Part shown: positions 44,601 to 59,165 of the stretch, one piece after another
Layout: each line of letters begins with the position of its first letter
Position numbering within the stretch: position 1 is the stretch's first letter
NCBI GenBank assembly: GCA_010279815.1
Contig: QEOQ01000460.1
Location: 720,205-784,204, forward strand
Reading direction: 5' to 3'
Length of the DNA: 64,000 nt
Origin: Brachionus plicatilis
Lineage: Eukaryota; Rotifera; Eurotatoria; Ploima; Brachionidae
Position numbers and translations under genes: made by a program
Notes under the pieces: model-generated
What the model was told of the DNA's origin: nothing
The model's input: the letters and a program-made list of their open reading frames with translations, nothing else
The model's database searches: none

Positions 44601-47600
44601 TTCAAAACAACTCTTTAATATTTAAAAATTTTCCTAGAACTAGAACAGAAAAAAACGAGAAAACTCAATTTTTATCAATATTAAACTTGATCTTAATGTA
44701 ATGAATTCAATAACTTCAAGCTAAGATTTAATTAAATTCGTTTTAAATTATTCATGTTAATTTTTTAATACCAGGGACATTTGCTTTACCGAAATTGTTA
44801 GCTTTAAATAAATTTTTCAATTCAGTTTATTTGATTTTTGATTGATTGATTAATGGATCTTTGAATTTGTTTATATCAAATATTAGCAAAAAGTACACAA
44901 GTCAAAATTTGTACATTATTTGTATTGATTATTTGTGTAATTTGTTTTATCTCAAGCTTAAATTTTATGAAAGATTAGATAATTATTTGCCTTTAATTCT
45001 TCGTATTTGTTGATCAAATAAAATCGGCATATAAACTACTGCATAAAGCAAAAATACTATTGACAATGTCAAAAACAATTTACAATAGATTTTATAAATA
45101 TTTATTAGAATCTTACAAGTCAAACTATATTTTAAAAAAAACAGACAACAGTGTCTAATTAATTGGGAAGGGATTTATTTACATAAATAGATTTTTATCT
45201 CAAGTGTGCCAAAAAATTATTTTATTACTACATTAATTTCAATCTGAATATTTTAAATAATTTTTATTTGTATGAATTTTGTTAAAAAATAAATAAAAGT
45301 TAAAAATATCTCCAATTCCGAAACTTTTTAAAGCTTTAAATCGAAAAAAATAACCAGTATTCATTATTTTTCTGATTCAAAGGTAATTTCACGTGAAATA
45401 TTCGTTTAATCCCTTAAGAAATTTCGAAAATTATCATCAAAATCTATTGTGGTTTATCTTAAAAATCTCACATAGTTAATTCGGAGTCACTGCAATGCTA
45501 GATAATAAGCAACCTAGTAAATTTAAATTAGTTTTAAAAAGTTTTAGAGTTTAAAGTTTTTTTTTTGAATTTTCATGTCAAAATTTGATAATGGCAAATT
45601 TTATGAGCACAATCAGCATCATCGATTTCGTGACATGCTAAATTAGGTTTACCACTAGTTGATTAGAATTGTATAAATTTCTATCAAAAAAATATCAATC
45701 CTTATTTGTGGATTTTGGATGATGATTTAAATTTTATTCAAAGTTATTGATTAAAATGAAATTTTGGCTAATATTTTCATGATTAATAGAGCTCATATAT
45801 TTTTTTTGATTAGAATAAAACAACACGATATATTTATTTGAAAAATAAAATTCAAATCATTTCCTTATTTGCCTTTAAAAATGATTGAAATATGACTTGA
45901 TTTTTCAAATAAACAATCATCTTGATTAATTAGTCTCACCTAGCAAGGAATTAATTTGATTAATTAAAGTCTTCTGTTATTTTTTTCCGGTGAAATTGAT
46001 CAAAAATATTTTAAATTTAAATTTATTTTTTTGCACTGAAAGTCCGTCTATAATTAGTCATTATATTAAATTATATTAAATATTATATTATATTAATTAA
46101 ATGAGAAAGTATTAAAATATAAAAATTGTTATTAATTAAAAATTAATTATTTTTTTCGATTTCTTAAAGAAGATTAAAGGCTTATGCCACCTTGAATTAG
46201 ATAATAATTTAATCATATGTCGTTCATTATTAAAAAAAATGTTTGGATTAATCTATAACTATTTGGAACAACAATCAACATTTTCAAAAAGAAAATTGTA
46301 TAATATTTTAAGTAAATACTCAAATTAAAATAGCAAATAACAATACACTAGCTACATTGATTTAAAATTTCGATTCGATTTTTATTAAATTTTCAATTTG
46401 TTAATATTAGATGTAATTAAATAAAATATTTGTAAGATTAATAAAATAATAAAGGAATTTTCATTTCTGATTCGAATACATTATACATGGATTATAAAAT
46501 TAAAAATTTTTCACTAAAGAGCTATTTTTTGGATAATGAACAGATCCATTTAAAAATAGAGAAGGAACTTTCTAAATTAAATATTAATGAAAATTATTAC
46601 CGATAAGAATTTCGAGTTTATTTTATGACAAAAATCAAATTGCTGTTTTTTTTTAATTAAAATTTTGATTGAAAGGAAAAAAAGCTAGTATAAAAATTTC
46701 TAAAAAGCTCAATTGGAGAATTAAAAAATTAAATTTTTTTTTTATTGAAATTCAAGCTTATCATTTTACACGGAAGTTGTTTTACTAATTAAATAATTAT
46801 TTTTGGTAAAGAGGAATTTTTATAAATTGATTTTAAGTATAGGCTGCGAATTACTAGAAATCGTTCTAATTTTTTCTCAATTAATCGCATTATACTTTTG
46901 GGTTTAAACATTATCTTAGTTAAACAAAAGGTCTAAAATAAAAAAATTCAGTAATTTAATCTTGAAAAAAATTGTGTTCTATATTTTTAAAATTATTTTA
47001 TTATTGGCGAAAAACGTCAAGCGAGTTATAAGCTATCTTTTAACTTTCGATTTAGTTTCAGTTCTGTAAAAATAAAGTGACCATATTTTTATATTAAGAT
47101 TTAGCAAATCTGATTTTAGATACTTAAATTTTTCTCTTTAATAAGCAATTTGCAGATGCACTTCACAATTTAAGACACAATTCCCAAAACAGTCTCTTGA
47201 TCTCTTTATAAAAATTTGATTTAATTTCTAGAATTGGAGATAAATCGTTCATTTGTGATAATGGTAGGAATTAATTAAAATTTATATAAAAAGAATTAAA
47301 GAGACAAATATCATTTGACGCTGAATTAGCAAAGGCCTAGAGAGTGATAACAATTAAGATCTCATCAAGTTTATTTCAAGTGGCAGTTTACAGAATTAAA
47401 AAAAAAAATTACCATGAATTGCATAATGAAAATTTAAAATATATTTTTTTAATCCATTTTAATAATTGAATCTTGAATTTTTTTTATTTCATTAGTTTTT
47501 TTTTTAATTTAAAAATTAAATTCAACATTTAAACAAATTATTTCTCAATCATAGTAAAAGTTTAACTTGTTATGAAATGAAGGACTATTGAGGAACAAAA

Positions 47601-48805
47601 TTCGACTTATTAAATTTTATGTTAAGTAATTCAAGAAACTTAAAGGTGAAAGCACTTAGTTCTGATTTAAGATATTTGAACAGTCTAAACTAAAATTGAA
47701 TATTATAGTTTTATTTTGTTGATGAAGCAGGCACATGGACACTTAAACTTAAAACATTCTTCTAAATTATCAAAATTAAGCATAAACAAATGGTTTTATT
47801 TAAACTGTTCACTCTTTTATTTAATATGAGGCTTTATTGGAACAAAATCTGGATAAAAAACAAATACCAAAATGGATAATTAGATTTTATTCAATAAAAA
47901 CTAACATAACGAGCATTTTGAAAATATCCGAGAAAAATTTCTGGTACTAGAGAAAATTTTCTCTGTTATATAATAAATTTATTTAAAAAAGGTCGATTTT
48001 ACTTTTCTTTTAGAATAGTTAAGGCATATTCTGTTCAAATAAGTTTAGTTCATTTAATAATTTGAAAAAGATATTGGTAAATTCGATCCGATCCGAGATC
48101 GTTATAGAAATTACAGTAATTTTTTAAAATTTTGGAATCCCTAATCCTTAACTAAGATTCGAATTTTTGGTAAACTCATGTGCAGTTTTTAATTAACGGC
48201 AATAAATTACATGTTTATTTTCATAATTTTTGATAATTAGAATAAACTATTAAGCAAAAGTTGTAATTAAAATTTTTAAAAATCTTTAATCATCCTTATT
48301 TTAAGATATTTAATTACGACATTTAGAATATTAAAAGGATTTGTTCATCTAATTTTATATTATTAATTTTTTTTCAGCTAAATATTTATTTAATTTGGAT
48401 TCAAATCCTTGTGCGCCTTTAGAAGATATTAGCGTCATTTATTAAAATTTCTAAAAGGCTTAGTTATCAAAACTAAAAAAACGGTTTTTTTCTTCCATAT
48501 TTTATGGTGCCCCAAATATTAGGCTTTAGTCAAACATATTCATTTCTAGTTTAATAGCCTCTGTCAGACTTCATTAAGTACAGGTAGTAATATCAGTGCC
48601 AGCAGTGTAGATATTCATATCTCCATTAACGATTTTGTACCAAAATTTAATAAAAATTATATCATAATGATCTTCTCTGGATCAGTCTTTGCTATGTGTT
48701 CTTCTTAGGTTTTTGTATCGGAATTGATACCATTTATTAGAGATACTATTTCCAAACCATTTATAATTTTATATACCTTCCTAAGTCTCTCCTTAAACGA
48801 AGATT

Positions 48806-48813
<8 letters not shown>
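41637..48813. other. Gene desert, nothing recognised
   Basis: Seven kilobases of AT-rich DNA. The only compositional change is a GC-richer patch at about 43090-43560, which has broken open frames and no readable domain; it may be a decayed insertion. No RNA gene seen. Confidence 0.4.
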
Positions 48814-48839
<26 letters not shown>

Positions 48840-49720
48840 AAGAGGGTTGTATGACGGACTGCTCGGAAGCGTGTTCTTTCCTTCAGCCCCCTACTTCAGG
48901 TTCTATGGATGACTAAAAACTGTAAGTAAAATACAAAACAAAAATAGTATAAAATAAAATACAAGTGAAAAGACACAAAAAAAGTTGGTTTAAGTTGGTA
49001 AATAAAGAGAAAGAATTGGTTATATAAGTTTGATCACATAATAGACTAAAATTTATCAAAAATTAAATTTTTTTATTGTTTATGAGTTCTTATTTTAAAA
49101 TACATTGTTAATACAATAATATCAATGGTTGAGTGGCAGTTTCTTTTTGTTTGTGGTTGTGAAATTTGTGTGGTATGTTTGCTGTTAATGGTGGCAATCG
49201 TTATGTTCTGTTGAATTGCTCAGTTGATGCATCTAGAAGTGAGTTCATTTGATTGAGACGTTTTTCGATAAAGTTCATTCTTAGTTTATTATGTATGAAT
49301 ATCGTTTTAGTGCCTTGTGGTAGGTGAAGTACTATTTTAAGCCATTATTTTGGATAACTTCAAATTTACTCTTGTATTTTTTATTCATGACAAGGAATGG
49401 ATTGCGCTATATTGAAAAAGAGATAGTACAGTTTTCATTATTATCAATATATGAATCAATCAGCTTTTTCGCTCCTTTTTGTACTTTTTCACAGATTTTG
49501 ATATCAAGTTTTAAATAAGGACTCAAGGTGCTTAATGCATTCTGTTGTGTTCTTAAAGCAATTTTTTATCTGACCCATCATACGATTTGCTTTTATAGCT
49601 GCTACAGTACATTGTTTGTTACATTAAAAATCAGTAACAGAAGCACAAAAATATTTTCTCCTACTATAATCTTCTCTGAGACATGAATGATTTTTGAGCT
49701 TGATAGCTAGTATTCGGCTT
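48814..49720 (-). mobile_element. Decayed LINE (CR1/Jockey-like RT C-terminus) with AAT-repeat tail
   Basis: On the minus strand, about 49550-49620 encodes AAIKANRMMGQIKNCFKN (the kAn.mlG.Ik..f block). About 49430-49510 encodes SPYLKLDIKICEKVQKGAKK (the W.Pyl.kDi..lEkvQrraTk block). The DNA down to the 3' end is non-coding and finishes in an ATT microsatellite at 48814-48839 (AAT repeat on the element strand). Stops and gaps show it is inactive. Confidence 0.78.
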
Positions 49721-52506
49721 TTTCTTTTCTTTTATCAAACTGCATGATTTTTTTTTAAATTAAAGCCAAAAATTAACTTTAAATACTTGGGAAAAATTTT
49801 CAAAATAATTTTTTTTGCCTCAATTTAAATTCCAAAAATATCTCTAAGAATGTGTCCGATAATGATTTGGGCTGCTAAAAAATAAAATATGCTATCAAAA
49901 AAAATCTAAAAAATAACTTTAGTTCAGGCATATTTTGGCAAGTGACTAAGATCTTACTTATCTCGAAGCAGCTCATCAACACCGAGTCGATAGATAATTT
50001 TTAAAAATTTAATTTGAATAGGATGACATTTTAATTTTGAAATGGTGAATTGAAAATTCTAAATTTCAAAAAAATTTTCAAATTTTTTGATGCCAGAAAA
50101 TAATTTAAATCATTTAATTTACCAAAGACTGAAAGTAAATAAGTTTCTTTTCTGACTATCGGTATGATTATTTTTAATGAAAGTTTAAAAAATAATTTAA
50201 CTTTTACACAATTAACTTTCAATATTGTATTATTTTTATTATTGAATAACTTGACTTTCAATATAATAAATGAATGTAAGATCAATTATTTCATATCATA
50301 TGAAAATATTTATTTTATCGTTTATAATTTATAATGGAGCACGGAAACACTCAATTAAAAGGACTGAATCCGAGATAGTTAATATGGCAAGTTTTTTTTT
50401 AAATAAACCGATTTTATGCCAAAAAAAAGCCAAAACTCAAAAAAATAATAATAAAATAAATTTCAATGATTTTCTTTCCTCTTTAATTTATAACCAATTT
50501 TAGGAGATTTAATTTTAATGTTTTTCTTTCTTTGATTTTCAAATCAAACACCGACCATTCATTCTAGATCTCATAATTAAAAAATTCGATTTTTAACTTA
50601 TTTTTATTAATGGACACTAATTTAAGTCGATTAATCTTATTCATTTTTGGACAAAATCAGGAACTTACGATTCAAATTATAAGTTATTGTAAGAGTTGGT
50701 TTGACTTTTATTGAATTTTATTTTTCTCAATAATCATAAATTTTTGATTAAATATTAAAATAATTTCGTGTTTTCTTTTTTCTTTTAAAAACTGGATTCC
50801 AATATCTTCTTCGTAATTAAATATTAATTGCACAAGAAAATTACTCTCAATTGCACGAATTATTTGCTCATGATAAAGTCTCGAATTGTTTAAATAAAAA
50901 TTATTAAAAAAATTAAGTTCTGTCTGCTTTTTGATTTTGTTGATTAGAAATATTTGAGCTTAATTTTTCAGACAATTGAATCCATTTTCTAAATACTTTC
51001 GTAAGCGTTTTAAAATCTCCTAAAAATTATGAACATCTAGCTTTTTATCTAAGCTATATAAAAGATTAAATCAGTACAAAAATATATCACTTAAATTGAT
51101 TAAATTTACAATATTTAAAATCGATTTTAAGAATTGAAGTATTATTTGCATAGTCATGCAATTAACGAATTTTAGGCGTTTTTTATCTGATTTTGTTTAA
51201 ATCGAGATATGAACAATCAATAAAACCTTTATCTGATTAGATGCATTGGTAATTAGAAGCGAAGACGGGAGTTTGTGGGGATTAGAAATATTTATCATGC
51301 ACCTCTTAATGTTCAAAAAACCTTTAAGGACAATAAAAAATTTTAATTAATTTTAATATGTCTCTCTAATTAACCAAGATTTCAATATCAGCCAAAAAGA
51401 AAAATTGAGTAATTTATTTTTTAGAATCTGCATTACGGTCGTGAGTAAAAATTTTAAATAAAATCTTTTAAATTGAGCGCATCATCTAACTCTTAACTAA
51501 TTTATTTTAATAGGATTTTACATTATTTTTTAAAATGAAACATTTAATATTGGTTAATTCTTTCTCCTACCTTAAACTAAAATTCATTTAAAATTTTACA
51601 AGGGAATAAAATTTTTACAGCATTGAATTACACTAATGCATTGACATTAAAATCATCTCTCCAAATTTTAGTTTTTTTGCTTCTAAATCAATCGAAAACT
51701 ATTTAGCATAGCTAAAAATAAAAATAAAATTATATTTTTTTTCATAACAGCAGAAAGCTTCTAATTTTTGGGAGAAATTTTATCAATTACTTAATAAAGC
51801 TTTCTTTCTAAGCTCAAAAAATTCGAATGTGAATCTGGTTCTTAATTAAAAATTTTGATAAAAGAACGCTAAATTGTATTAAAATAGGTTTGAACTAAAA
51901 ATTCACACTAGAAAATGCTTCTAGCAAGTTTTATATTAAAAAATCACTTTTCAAGAAATTTAATCTTTTTTCAAAAAGATTATTTCAAAACATCTTAGCT
52001 AGAATATTCTAAATAAGGCATTTAAATTATAAAGAAATTTTACTCATATCTAATTATTTAGCGATTTATTTTTCATTCTGCACATCGAAAAATTTAACTT
52101 TTATTTTGGAAGAACTCGTAAATTACTTGTATAATTAATTACAACTAAACATACAGCTGTTAGTTTGAGTTGAATTTAAAAGTAATCTCAGATTTAAAAG
52201 ATATCGAATCAATATGCTTTTTCTAGACTTAAAAAATTAATGTTAGATAATTTCATAAATCATTACAAGGCGAATTTATTAGAAAATAAATTATATTGAA
52301 ATTATGGTCTTTGAAAAGGTCTATAAATTAGAGAAAATGAATACTTCAGCTATAAAAAAATGAAATTTAATTTAACGTAAATTTTCGATCAAATTGACCT
52401 TTAAAAATGGAATAAATTTATTTTTCAATTTTTTTAGATTGATAAATATGCTTTTTAAACAAATAAATTGAATAGTTAGACAATTGGAAATTAAAAAAAT
52501 TAAAAA
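49721..52506. other. Intergenic, nothing recognised
   Basis: AT-rich spacer upstream of the GPCR gene. The short open frames near 50270-50500 lack coding character. Confidence 0.45.
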
Positions 52507-55500
52507 ATGGACCCGAAAACGAAAGCTATGCTGTTGTTCTATAACCTATCAAACAGTACACTTGAACATGAGGCAGAGATGGACTTTTTGAGTTTTGAAA
52601 CAAAAATTGCCATTCTAGTCGGTATTACGTTCAGTATTTCGATAATAATCGGTCTTATCGGAAATGCTCTCGTTCTTCTCACATTTCTTTTTCAAAAACA
52701 GATGAGAAGTACCACAAATATTATTATATTGAATTTAGCAATTGCTGAGCTTTTATTCATATTTTTATGTGTTCCTTTCACCGGTTTCAACTATGTTTTG
52801 AGGTAAGTTTTTGCATATTTTATGAAGTGAGCCTATTGTTCCAATAATGACCTTTTGATGAAATAATTAATGATTAGTTTATAATAAAAGTAATAATACT
52901 ATTTAATTAGAATTAAATTATTTAGCTTCTTCTATACCTCAAAATAACAAAAGAAATAAATTTGTTACTTGTAAACAGATGAGTTCAAGAAGAGTTATTT
53001 AACTATGGAGTAAATATTTAGGTTTGAAATAAATGATAGGGTTTAATTACTGCAGACAAATTTTGACTTGGAAGCAGATAATTTTAAAAAAATCTGAAAT
53101 TCCTGGAATGCGTGTCAATTTTTTACTTAAGACTATTGACAGGTCTATTTAGCAATTCTTCAAATTAAGAGAATTAAGTACAAGTTAAAAACTTTCCAGT
53201 TTCGCGTTAAAATTTACAATTCTTCAAATAATTTTTCTTTGTATCCCTGTTTTATTATTTATTTATAAATGCTTGCTTTTTGAAAAGTCCAAAAAATTAG
53301 TACCACAATAGAGGTTAAATAAATGAAATAAACACAGATTAATATGTTTTTTAGAAGCAACTATTGAAAGATATAAGAATAAGGCTCAAAATTTTAAATT
53401 TCAAATAAATGACTAGAAAATCTATGAGAAAATCTTTTTAAGATCTCTTAACGATTCAGATTCATTGATCAGTTTATCATCTATATAAATCAATAGTAAT
53501 TTTAGTGATTCTACTTAATTTTCTAGTAATTGAGATTGTGAAAATTTTTTTAATTATTTTAAAAAGTTGGTAAATAATTCGAAGCAATTACTGTCTTAAA
53601 AATACCTAAAAATAACATTTTCATTATAAAAATATATCAAATTAATAAAATTAATTAGATATTATGTGACTTCCATTAAAATATCATATTTGAGCAAATG
53701 TATAAGAATGTATTTTTGATTCATTATAATATCATCTTTAAAAATAACCTTAAATTCTCTACAATTTAAAAAAAATATTTTAAATACCTAATTTTGCTTT
53801 TATTTAATTAGAATCAAATTAAAATATCAAATTTTACTAAAATTACCACTGTTTTATAGGGCTGCTCACCTGATAATGCTAAATACTTGACTTATGTCAT
53901 AAATAATCGTCTCTGACTAGCGTTTGTTACTGAAAGCTCTTCATTGAGTGCATTACTATGAGACTTAAAAAAAAATATTAACCTAAAAATAAACTTATCT
54001 TCAAGACTTAAAGAAGACTTAAGTTTTAAATAATTTATTTATTATAATTTTTTCTAATTTTTTGCTTGCTTTTTATTTTAATTATTTTCAAATCGAATCG
54101 AAAGTTCTTAGAATTGAGCTTTCGATCAATTACAAAGGCATTATTAGATTTACTACAAGACTAAAGAGAATTGGTCCTCATCTAGAATCTTATTTTCCAG
54201 AAAATATGGTCCATTTTTTCCTAAAAATTTGCTGGTATTAGCATACTCTAGCTTTTTAGTCCCGCAATTTAGATAAAAAAATTAATCTTAGATTTTCAGG
54301 CTTTTAAATTTTTGAGATCAGGATTAAAAATAAAAATTTAATTTAATTCAACTTAATCAATCATGAAAAAAAACATTTTCTTTTTTCAGAATTTTTAAAA
54401 TCATTTAGTTTAATTTAAAAAAATGTATCTTTTCGTCTTCTAAATAATGTTTATAAGGATTTCACATTTTAATTTTCATTTTCAACATCTCATGCAATAT
54501 CCATTATGTTTGTTTATGCTCATGAAATGCGCCTTGAATTTTCATTTATTTTTAGTAAATTTTTTGAAAGTCATGAAACTAAACAAAATTGCGTGAATTA
54601 TTGTATAAATTCAAAATATTTATCGTTGCTTTTATCATTTGTTCACTGCCTCAAAGTGATTTTTCCATGAATGAAATTCTATAATTACTGATCAATTTTT
54701 TAAAATTGCTTTCATATAAATTTTTTGGTCGATTAATTTATTAGGAATTAATTTTTTCTATGAAATTCAATTTTTAATTTTGATATTCTGGTTTCAAATG
54801 GCGAGTTTTCAAGCGAGAAAATATAAATAATTTTGGAATAAGCATTTCCAGTTAAGCATATTATATTAAAACTTGAATAACCTTTTACAAGAAACAAATT
54901 AGCTTTAAAAATCATAATTCATTGGTCAAGCCAAGTCAGTTACTTAAAATTGCTTAAGAAAATATGCTAAGAATACATTAAAGAAAATTTATTGTTAGTT
55001 TCTCTTTTAATGTAAATTTTGTTGCTATTTTAAAAAAATGAAAAAATTCTTTTCATGAGAATAATTTCTAAGATTTAATTTTTTTGTAAACAATTATTTC
55101 TTTCCTCATTTGGGCTTATTAAGCGAATTATTTGAGGCTAATAAATCAGAACAATATCCTAATTTAATGAAAAATTCTAAGAACATTTCGAACAATTTAG
55201 CTAAATTTTATAACAGCTTTTGTACAAGTAAATTTCACTATAAAATATTTGATTATTTTTTTGGTATAAATTTTTTAATTTATTTGCTGAAAAGAATTAA
55301 TTTTTCGCTAAGTGTTTTGGAATTGAATTGAATGAAAATAATTTAATTATTTTAAAGAAATTGATTAGCTAAGTTTAAGAATTTTTAATACAAATGAACT
55401 ATCTTAATAATTTAAGTATTTATTTCAAAAAGGCTAGTGAAAGATAGCGCGAATTTTTCTACTGTTTATTAAAATTTAACAGAAAAAATTTATTTTTTCT

Positions 55501-56751
55501 CTATTATTTTCTCTATCTACTATTATTAAAAAAAATATTACACTAAAGCCAGATCTTTCTTAATAATTTAAAAAACTGCTCCAAATATATTTTGTTCCCA
55601 TATATATATTTCATTATAGCATGTTTTTTATCTGATGTCCCCTATTCATTCAAAAAATTTAATTTTGAAAAAGATACGTTAATTTTAAAGTTACAAGTAT
55701 TTTTCAATTGATTTTATAAATTGTATAAAATTTTATAATTAGTTCAAAATGTAATTTTTTAATTTAATACTAGAAAATTTGAAAAAATTATCGGTTTTTT
55801 TTTGGGTTAGCCAACCTAATAAAATGAAATTTTTATTTTCTCAAGTAAATGGTATTTTGGAGATCTCATTTGTAAAGTGTACCAGTATATGTCAAATGTT
55901 ACTGCCTATGTTATAATACTTTTGTTGGTCTTGATGTCACTGGATAGATATTTAGCAATTCACACAATTGGTAGCACAACGATCCGAAACAAAAGAAATG
56001 CAAACATAGCAATAGCATTTTTATGGTCAATAATTCTTATATTAAATATACCACATTTATTTCTATGGGAAGAATACAGTTACTCAATACCAAATGAAAA
56101 CCGAACTGTGTGCATCCTTAAGTATAATATAATAATAGCCAAGCAATCGTTTGATTATTTGACTGAAAACGAATTAGCTGAATTAGATACCGCAAAATTC
56201 AAAATAAAAACCTATTACACCATATTTTTCATTGCGGCCTATGTGTTACCATTTTTATCAATTTGCATAATTTACGGTCTTCTGATGGAAAAATTGCGCA
56301 AAGCAAAAGGCAAGCAGGTGAGTAAATCGAAAAGGAAAGTTACCTTAATGGTTGTTGTTGTTGTGTCTTCATTTGTTTTGTGTTGGGGCCCATTGCAGAT
56401 TATGCTATTTCTCCAGCATGTTGTTAACGTAGATTTCAATGAAGTACTTATAACAATTTTGGTAATATCGAACTGTATTGCTTACTTGAACACTTGTGTA
56501 AATCCAATAATTTACGGATTTGCCAATCAAGATTTTCGAAAGTAATGTTTTTTCTTTACTTCAAAAAGTTTAAATTTTTTTGAATTTTTCATTTCTAAAG
56601 GGCATACGCGGCTATTTTGAGATGCGACTATGATTTGCAGAGAAGTCATTTTAGTAATAATTACACTGTTGTTGGTGCAATACAAATTAAAAAATTAGAT
56701 TCTAAGTCTGGAAAAAATCGTCGCAGTAAAAGTACACAAGTGCGCCTATGA
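52507..56751 (+). CDS. Allatostatin-A/galanin-type peptide GPCR, 3 exons
   Basis: Exons 52507-52802, 55846-56541 and 56601-56751 join in phase (AG|GTAAGT...CTCAAG|T and AA|GTAATG...CTAAAG|G) to give 380 residues. The N-terminus has glycosylation sites N13 and N16. Helix 1 holds GNALV (N53). KQMRSTTNIIILNLAIAELL and FLCVPFTGFNYVL match the allatostatin-A receptor/galanin receptor group. Helix 3 has the conserved cysteine (GDLICKVYQY) and SLDRYLAI with the DRY motif. Helix 6 reads LCWGPLQI and helix 7 YLNTCVNPIIYGF, followed by FRK. Position 2.50, nearly always D, is E81. Intron 1 is 3 kb and shows no recognisable insert; intron 2 is 59 bp. Likely coupled to a neuropeptide, possibly of allatostatin-A type. 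AATAAA lies at about 56810. Confidence 0.95.
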
Positions 56752-58558
56752 TCAATTTCGTTTTTATTTTTTCTTTTGAAAATTAATTTTATACTATCAT
56801 GTAAAATATTTAATAAACTAATCATTGATATTTTTATTATTATTTATTTGTTTATCTGCAGAGAGCTACATCACCTTCAGATACATAAAAAAATGTTAAT
56901 AAAATCCTTGAAATATTAAAGAAAAAGCCAGCAAAGATAACAGATTGTTACTTTTTAAATACACGAGTTAAGTTGAGACTGAAGTTAAAATTTTTTAATT
57001 AGAATAATAAAAATAATAAAAAAATTTTTTTAAAAATTTTTTATTAGAAATTTTTGAAGTTATCAAGGGAGCAATTATACTGTTGAGTCAGCTATTCGTT
57101 GAATCCTGATTCGAAATCGAACAGAATGATCCAACTCAGATAGCCGATTAGAGACTTTTAATAGTTATAGTTAACCAAGAGCCTAATCAAGTAGAATGTT
57201 TAGAATGAATGGGTAGAATGTCGAAGGGTGTTTTATATTTTATGTTTAGTACGAATCGAACTGCTGAATTTTGAATAGCCTATATCCACCATAACCAAAT
57301 TTGTTTAATGCAGTAAAATAAATCTGCAAAATACTCTACAATTTTCTGCATTTTGCTGGCCCACAAATATTCTAATCAACTCTGCAATTACATTGCATAG
57401 TTTTTGAAGACATATATTTTCGGATACAGCAGAGTTGCTTAAACATTAATCATTTTACAGAATTAAATTATTCATTATATTAAAAAAGCTATTCAAATTT
57501 TTCTGAATTGAAACGATCGAATTGAAATGAACTTCACAATCCCGTGGTACCTGACAGAAAGGCGCTACAATTTTAAGTGAAATTCATGACCGGTGTTCGG
57601 TTGACTGAAGATGTTTTTTGCAATTTCGTCGATAACAGATTTGTATTAGATTAGACCAGGATGACGCAATTTTTCAAAAAGTTAAAATTCATTATCAATT
57701 TTTTTTTTCATTAAATTATTAAAATTAAGTTATTTGTTTAAAATATTTTTACGCCTCTTTTTTCGGATTCAGAAATTTTCAATAAGTTTATTCTCTACAT
57801 TTATAAGTAAATTAAACTTATAATTTTGATTGAATGGAAAATTGAGAACTGGAAGACCTAATTTAGAGTTTTATTAGCTGTTTTGTGAGCCTTTTGAACG
57901 CATCTAATCATAAATTTAAAGAGATGAGAGGCTGCAAGCATGCGTTCAAACAGAGTTATTCAGATGAGTTTATGTGGCGGTTTAATATCTAAGTGCATAG
58001 CGACAGAATTGAATGTTACAATTTGAAACTTGTATGATTATGGTAATTATGATGCTGAAGATGGTATTGATCCAGATAGAAAATCATTATTCGTTTCATT
58101 GATCGGGTCAGACCGAGGATCCAAAGGTGCTTAAATGTCCTGGATAAAGATATCAATGATTGTAATGATATCAATGCACTAAGTGATGATGATGACGCCA
58201 CTATTGCAGAATAAACAAAGTGATGCTATGTCTTCTGATAGTGACTCAGAGATTAATTTTGTGAATTTAGATTCAGATCTAGAAAAAACAAATGCAAAAA
58301 TTGGTAGTTTAGAATTGATTAATGTTAAGAAAAATCTGATCAATGTAAAAAATGAAAATGACGATTGCTTCTCCAATTTGATCCTAAATAAATTTCGATC
58401 ACAAATAATATAATTATCAAGTATGTGACCAAAAAATGTCAATGTTCACCAACCGAGCAAGAATTGACTGATTATCCTAAGGAAAAAATATCAACAAAAT
58501 TCATGGTTTTGATCGATTATAGAGATTTATGCTACAATAATTATAATTTAGTTTAAAT
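56752..58558. other. Intergenic with a decayed ORF region
   Basis: The first kilobase is AT-rich with tgcaaaa-type words at 57300-57380 that resemble the middle of the small fold-backs. From about 57935 to 58412 the plus strand gives broken coding-like pieces. They are NRVIQMSLCGGLISKCIATE (helix-turn-helix-like), then an acidic stretch, then MSSDSDSEINFVNLDSDLEK. This pattern would suit a decayed transposase or a DNA-binding protein remnant, but no family can be named. Confidence 0.35.
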
Positions 58559-59165
58559 NNNNNNNNNNNNNNNNNNNNNNNNNNNNNNNNNNNNNNNNNN
58601 NNNNNNNNNNNNNNNNNNNNNNNNNNNNNNNNNNNNNNNNNNNNNNNNNNNNNNNNNNNNNNNNNNNNNNNNNNNNNNNNNNNNNNNNNNNNNNNNNNNN
58701 NNNNNNNNNNNNNNNNNNNNNNNNNNNNNNNNNNNNNNNNNNNNNNNNNNNNNNNNNNNNNNNNNNNNNNNNNNNNNNNNNNNNNNNNNNNNNNNNNNNN
58801 NNNNNNNNNNNNNNNNNNNNNNNNNNNNNNNNNNNNNNNNNNNNNNNNNNNNNNNNNNNNNNNNNNNNNNNNNNNNNNNNNNNNNNNNNNNNNNNNNNNN
58901 NNNNNNNNNNNNNNNNNNNNNNNNNNNNNNNNNNNNNNNNNNNNNNNNNNNNNNNNNNNNNNNNNNNNNNNNNNNNNNNNNNNNNNNNNNNNNNNNNNNN
59001 NNNNNNNNNNNNNNNNNNNNNNNNNNNNNNNNNNNNNNNNNNNNNNNNNNNNNNNNNNNNNNNNNNNNNNNNNNNNNNNNNNNNNNNNNNNNNNNNNNNN
59101 NNNNNNNNNNNNNNNNNNNNNNNNNNNNNNNNNNNNNNNNNNNNNNNNNNNNNNNNNNNNNNNNN
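58559..59165. other. Assembly gap (607 N)
   Basis: All bases are N. The DNA right after the gap belongs to the AAGTC-rich dispersed repeat, so a repeat probably caused the gap. Any ORF called across it is an artefact. Confidence 0.99.

Noticed and set aside
48050..48120. GATCCGAGATCGTTATAGA-like words shared with 3738-3800
   Set aside because: Short and imperfect; insufficient to call a repeat family from two places.
49324..49518. 64-codon plus-strand ORF with membrane-like composition
   Set aside because: It is the reverse of the LINE reverse-transcriptase remnant, which is readable on the minus strand.
55590..55620. Short TA microsatellite near 55605
   Set aside because: A few TA units in very AT-rich intron DNA; no more than expected.
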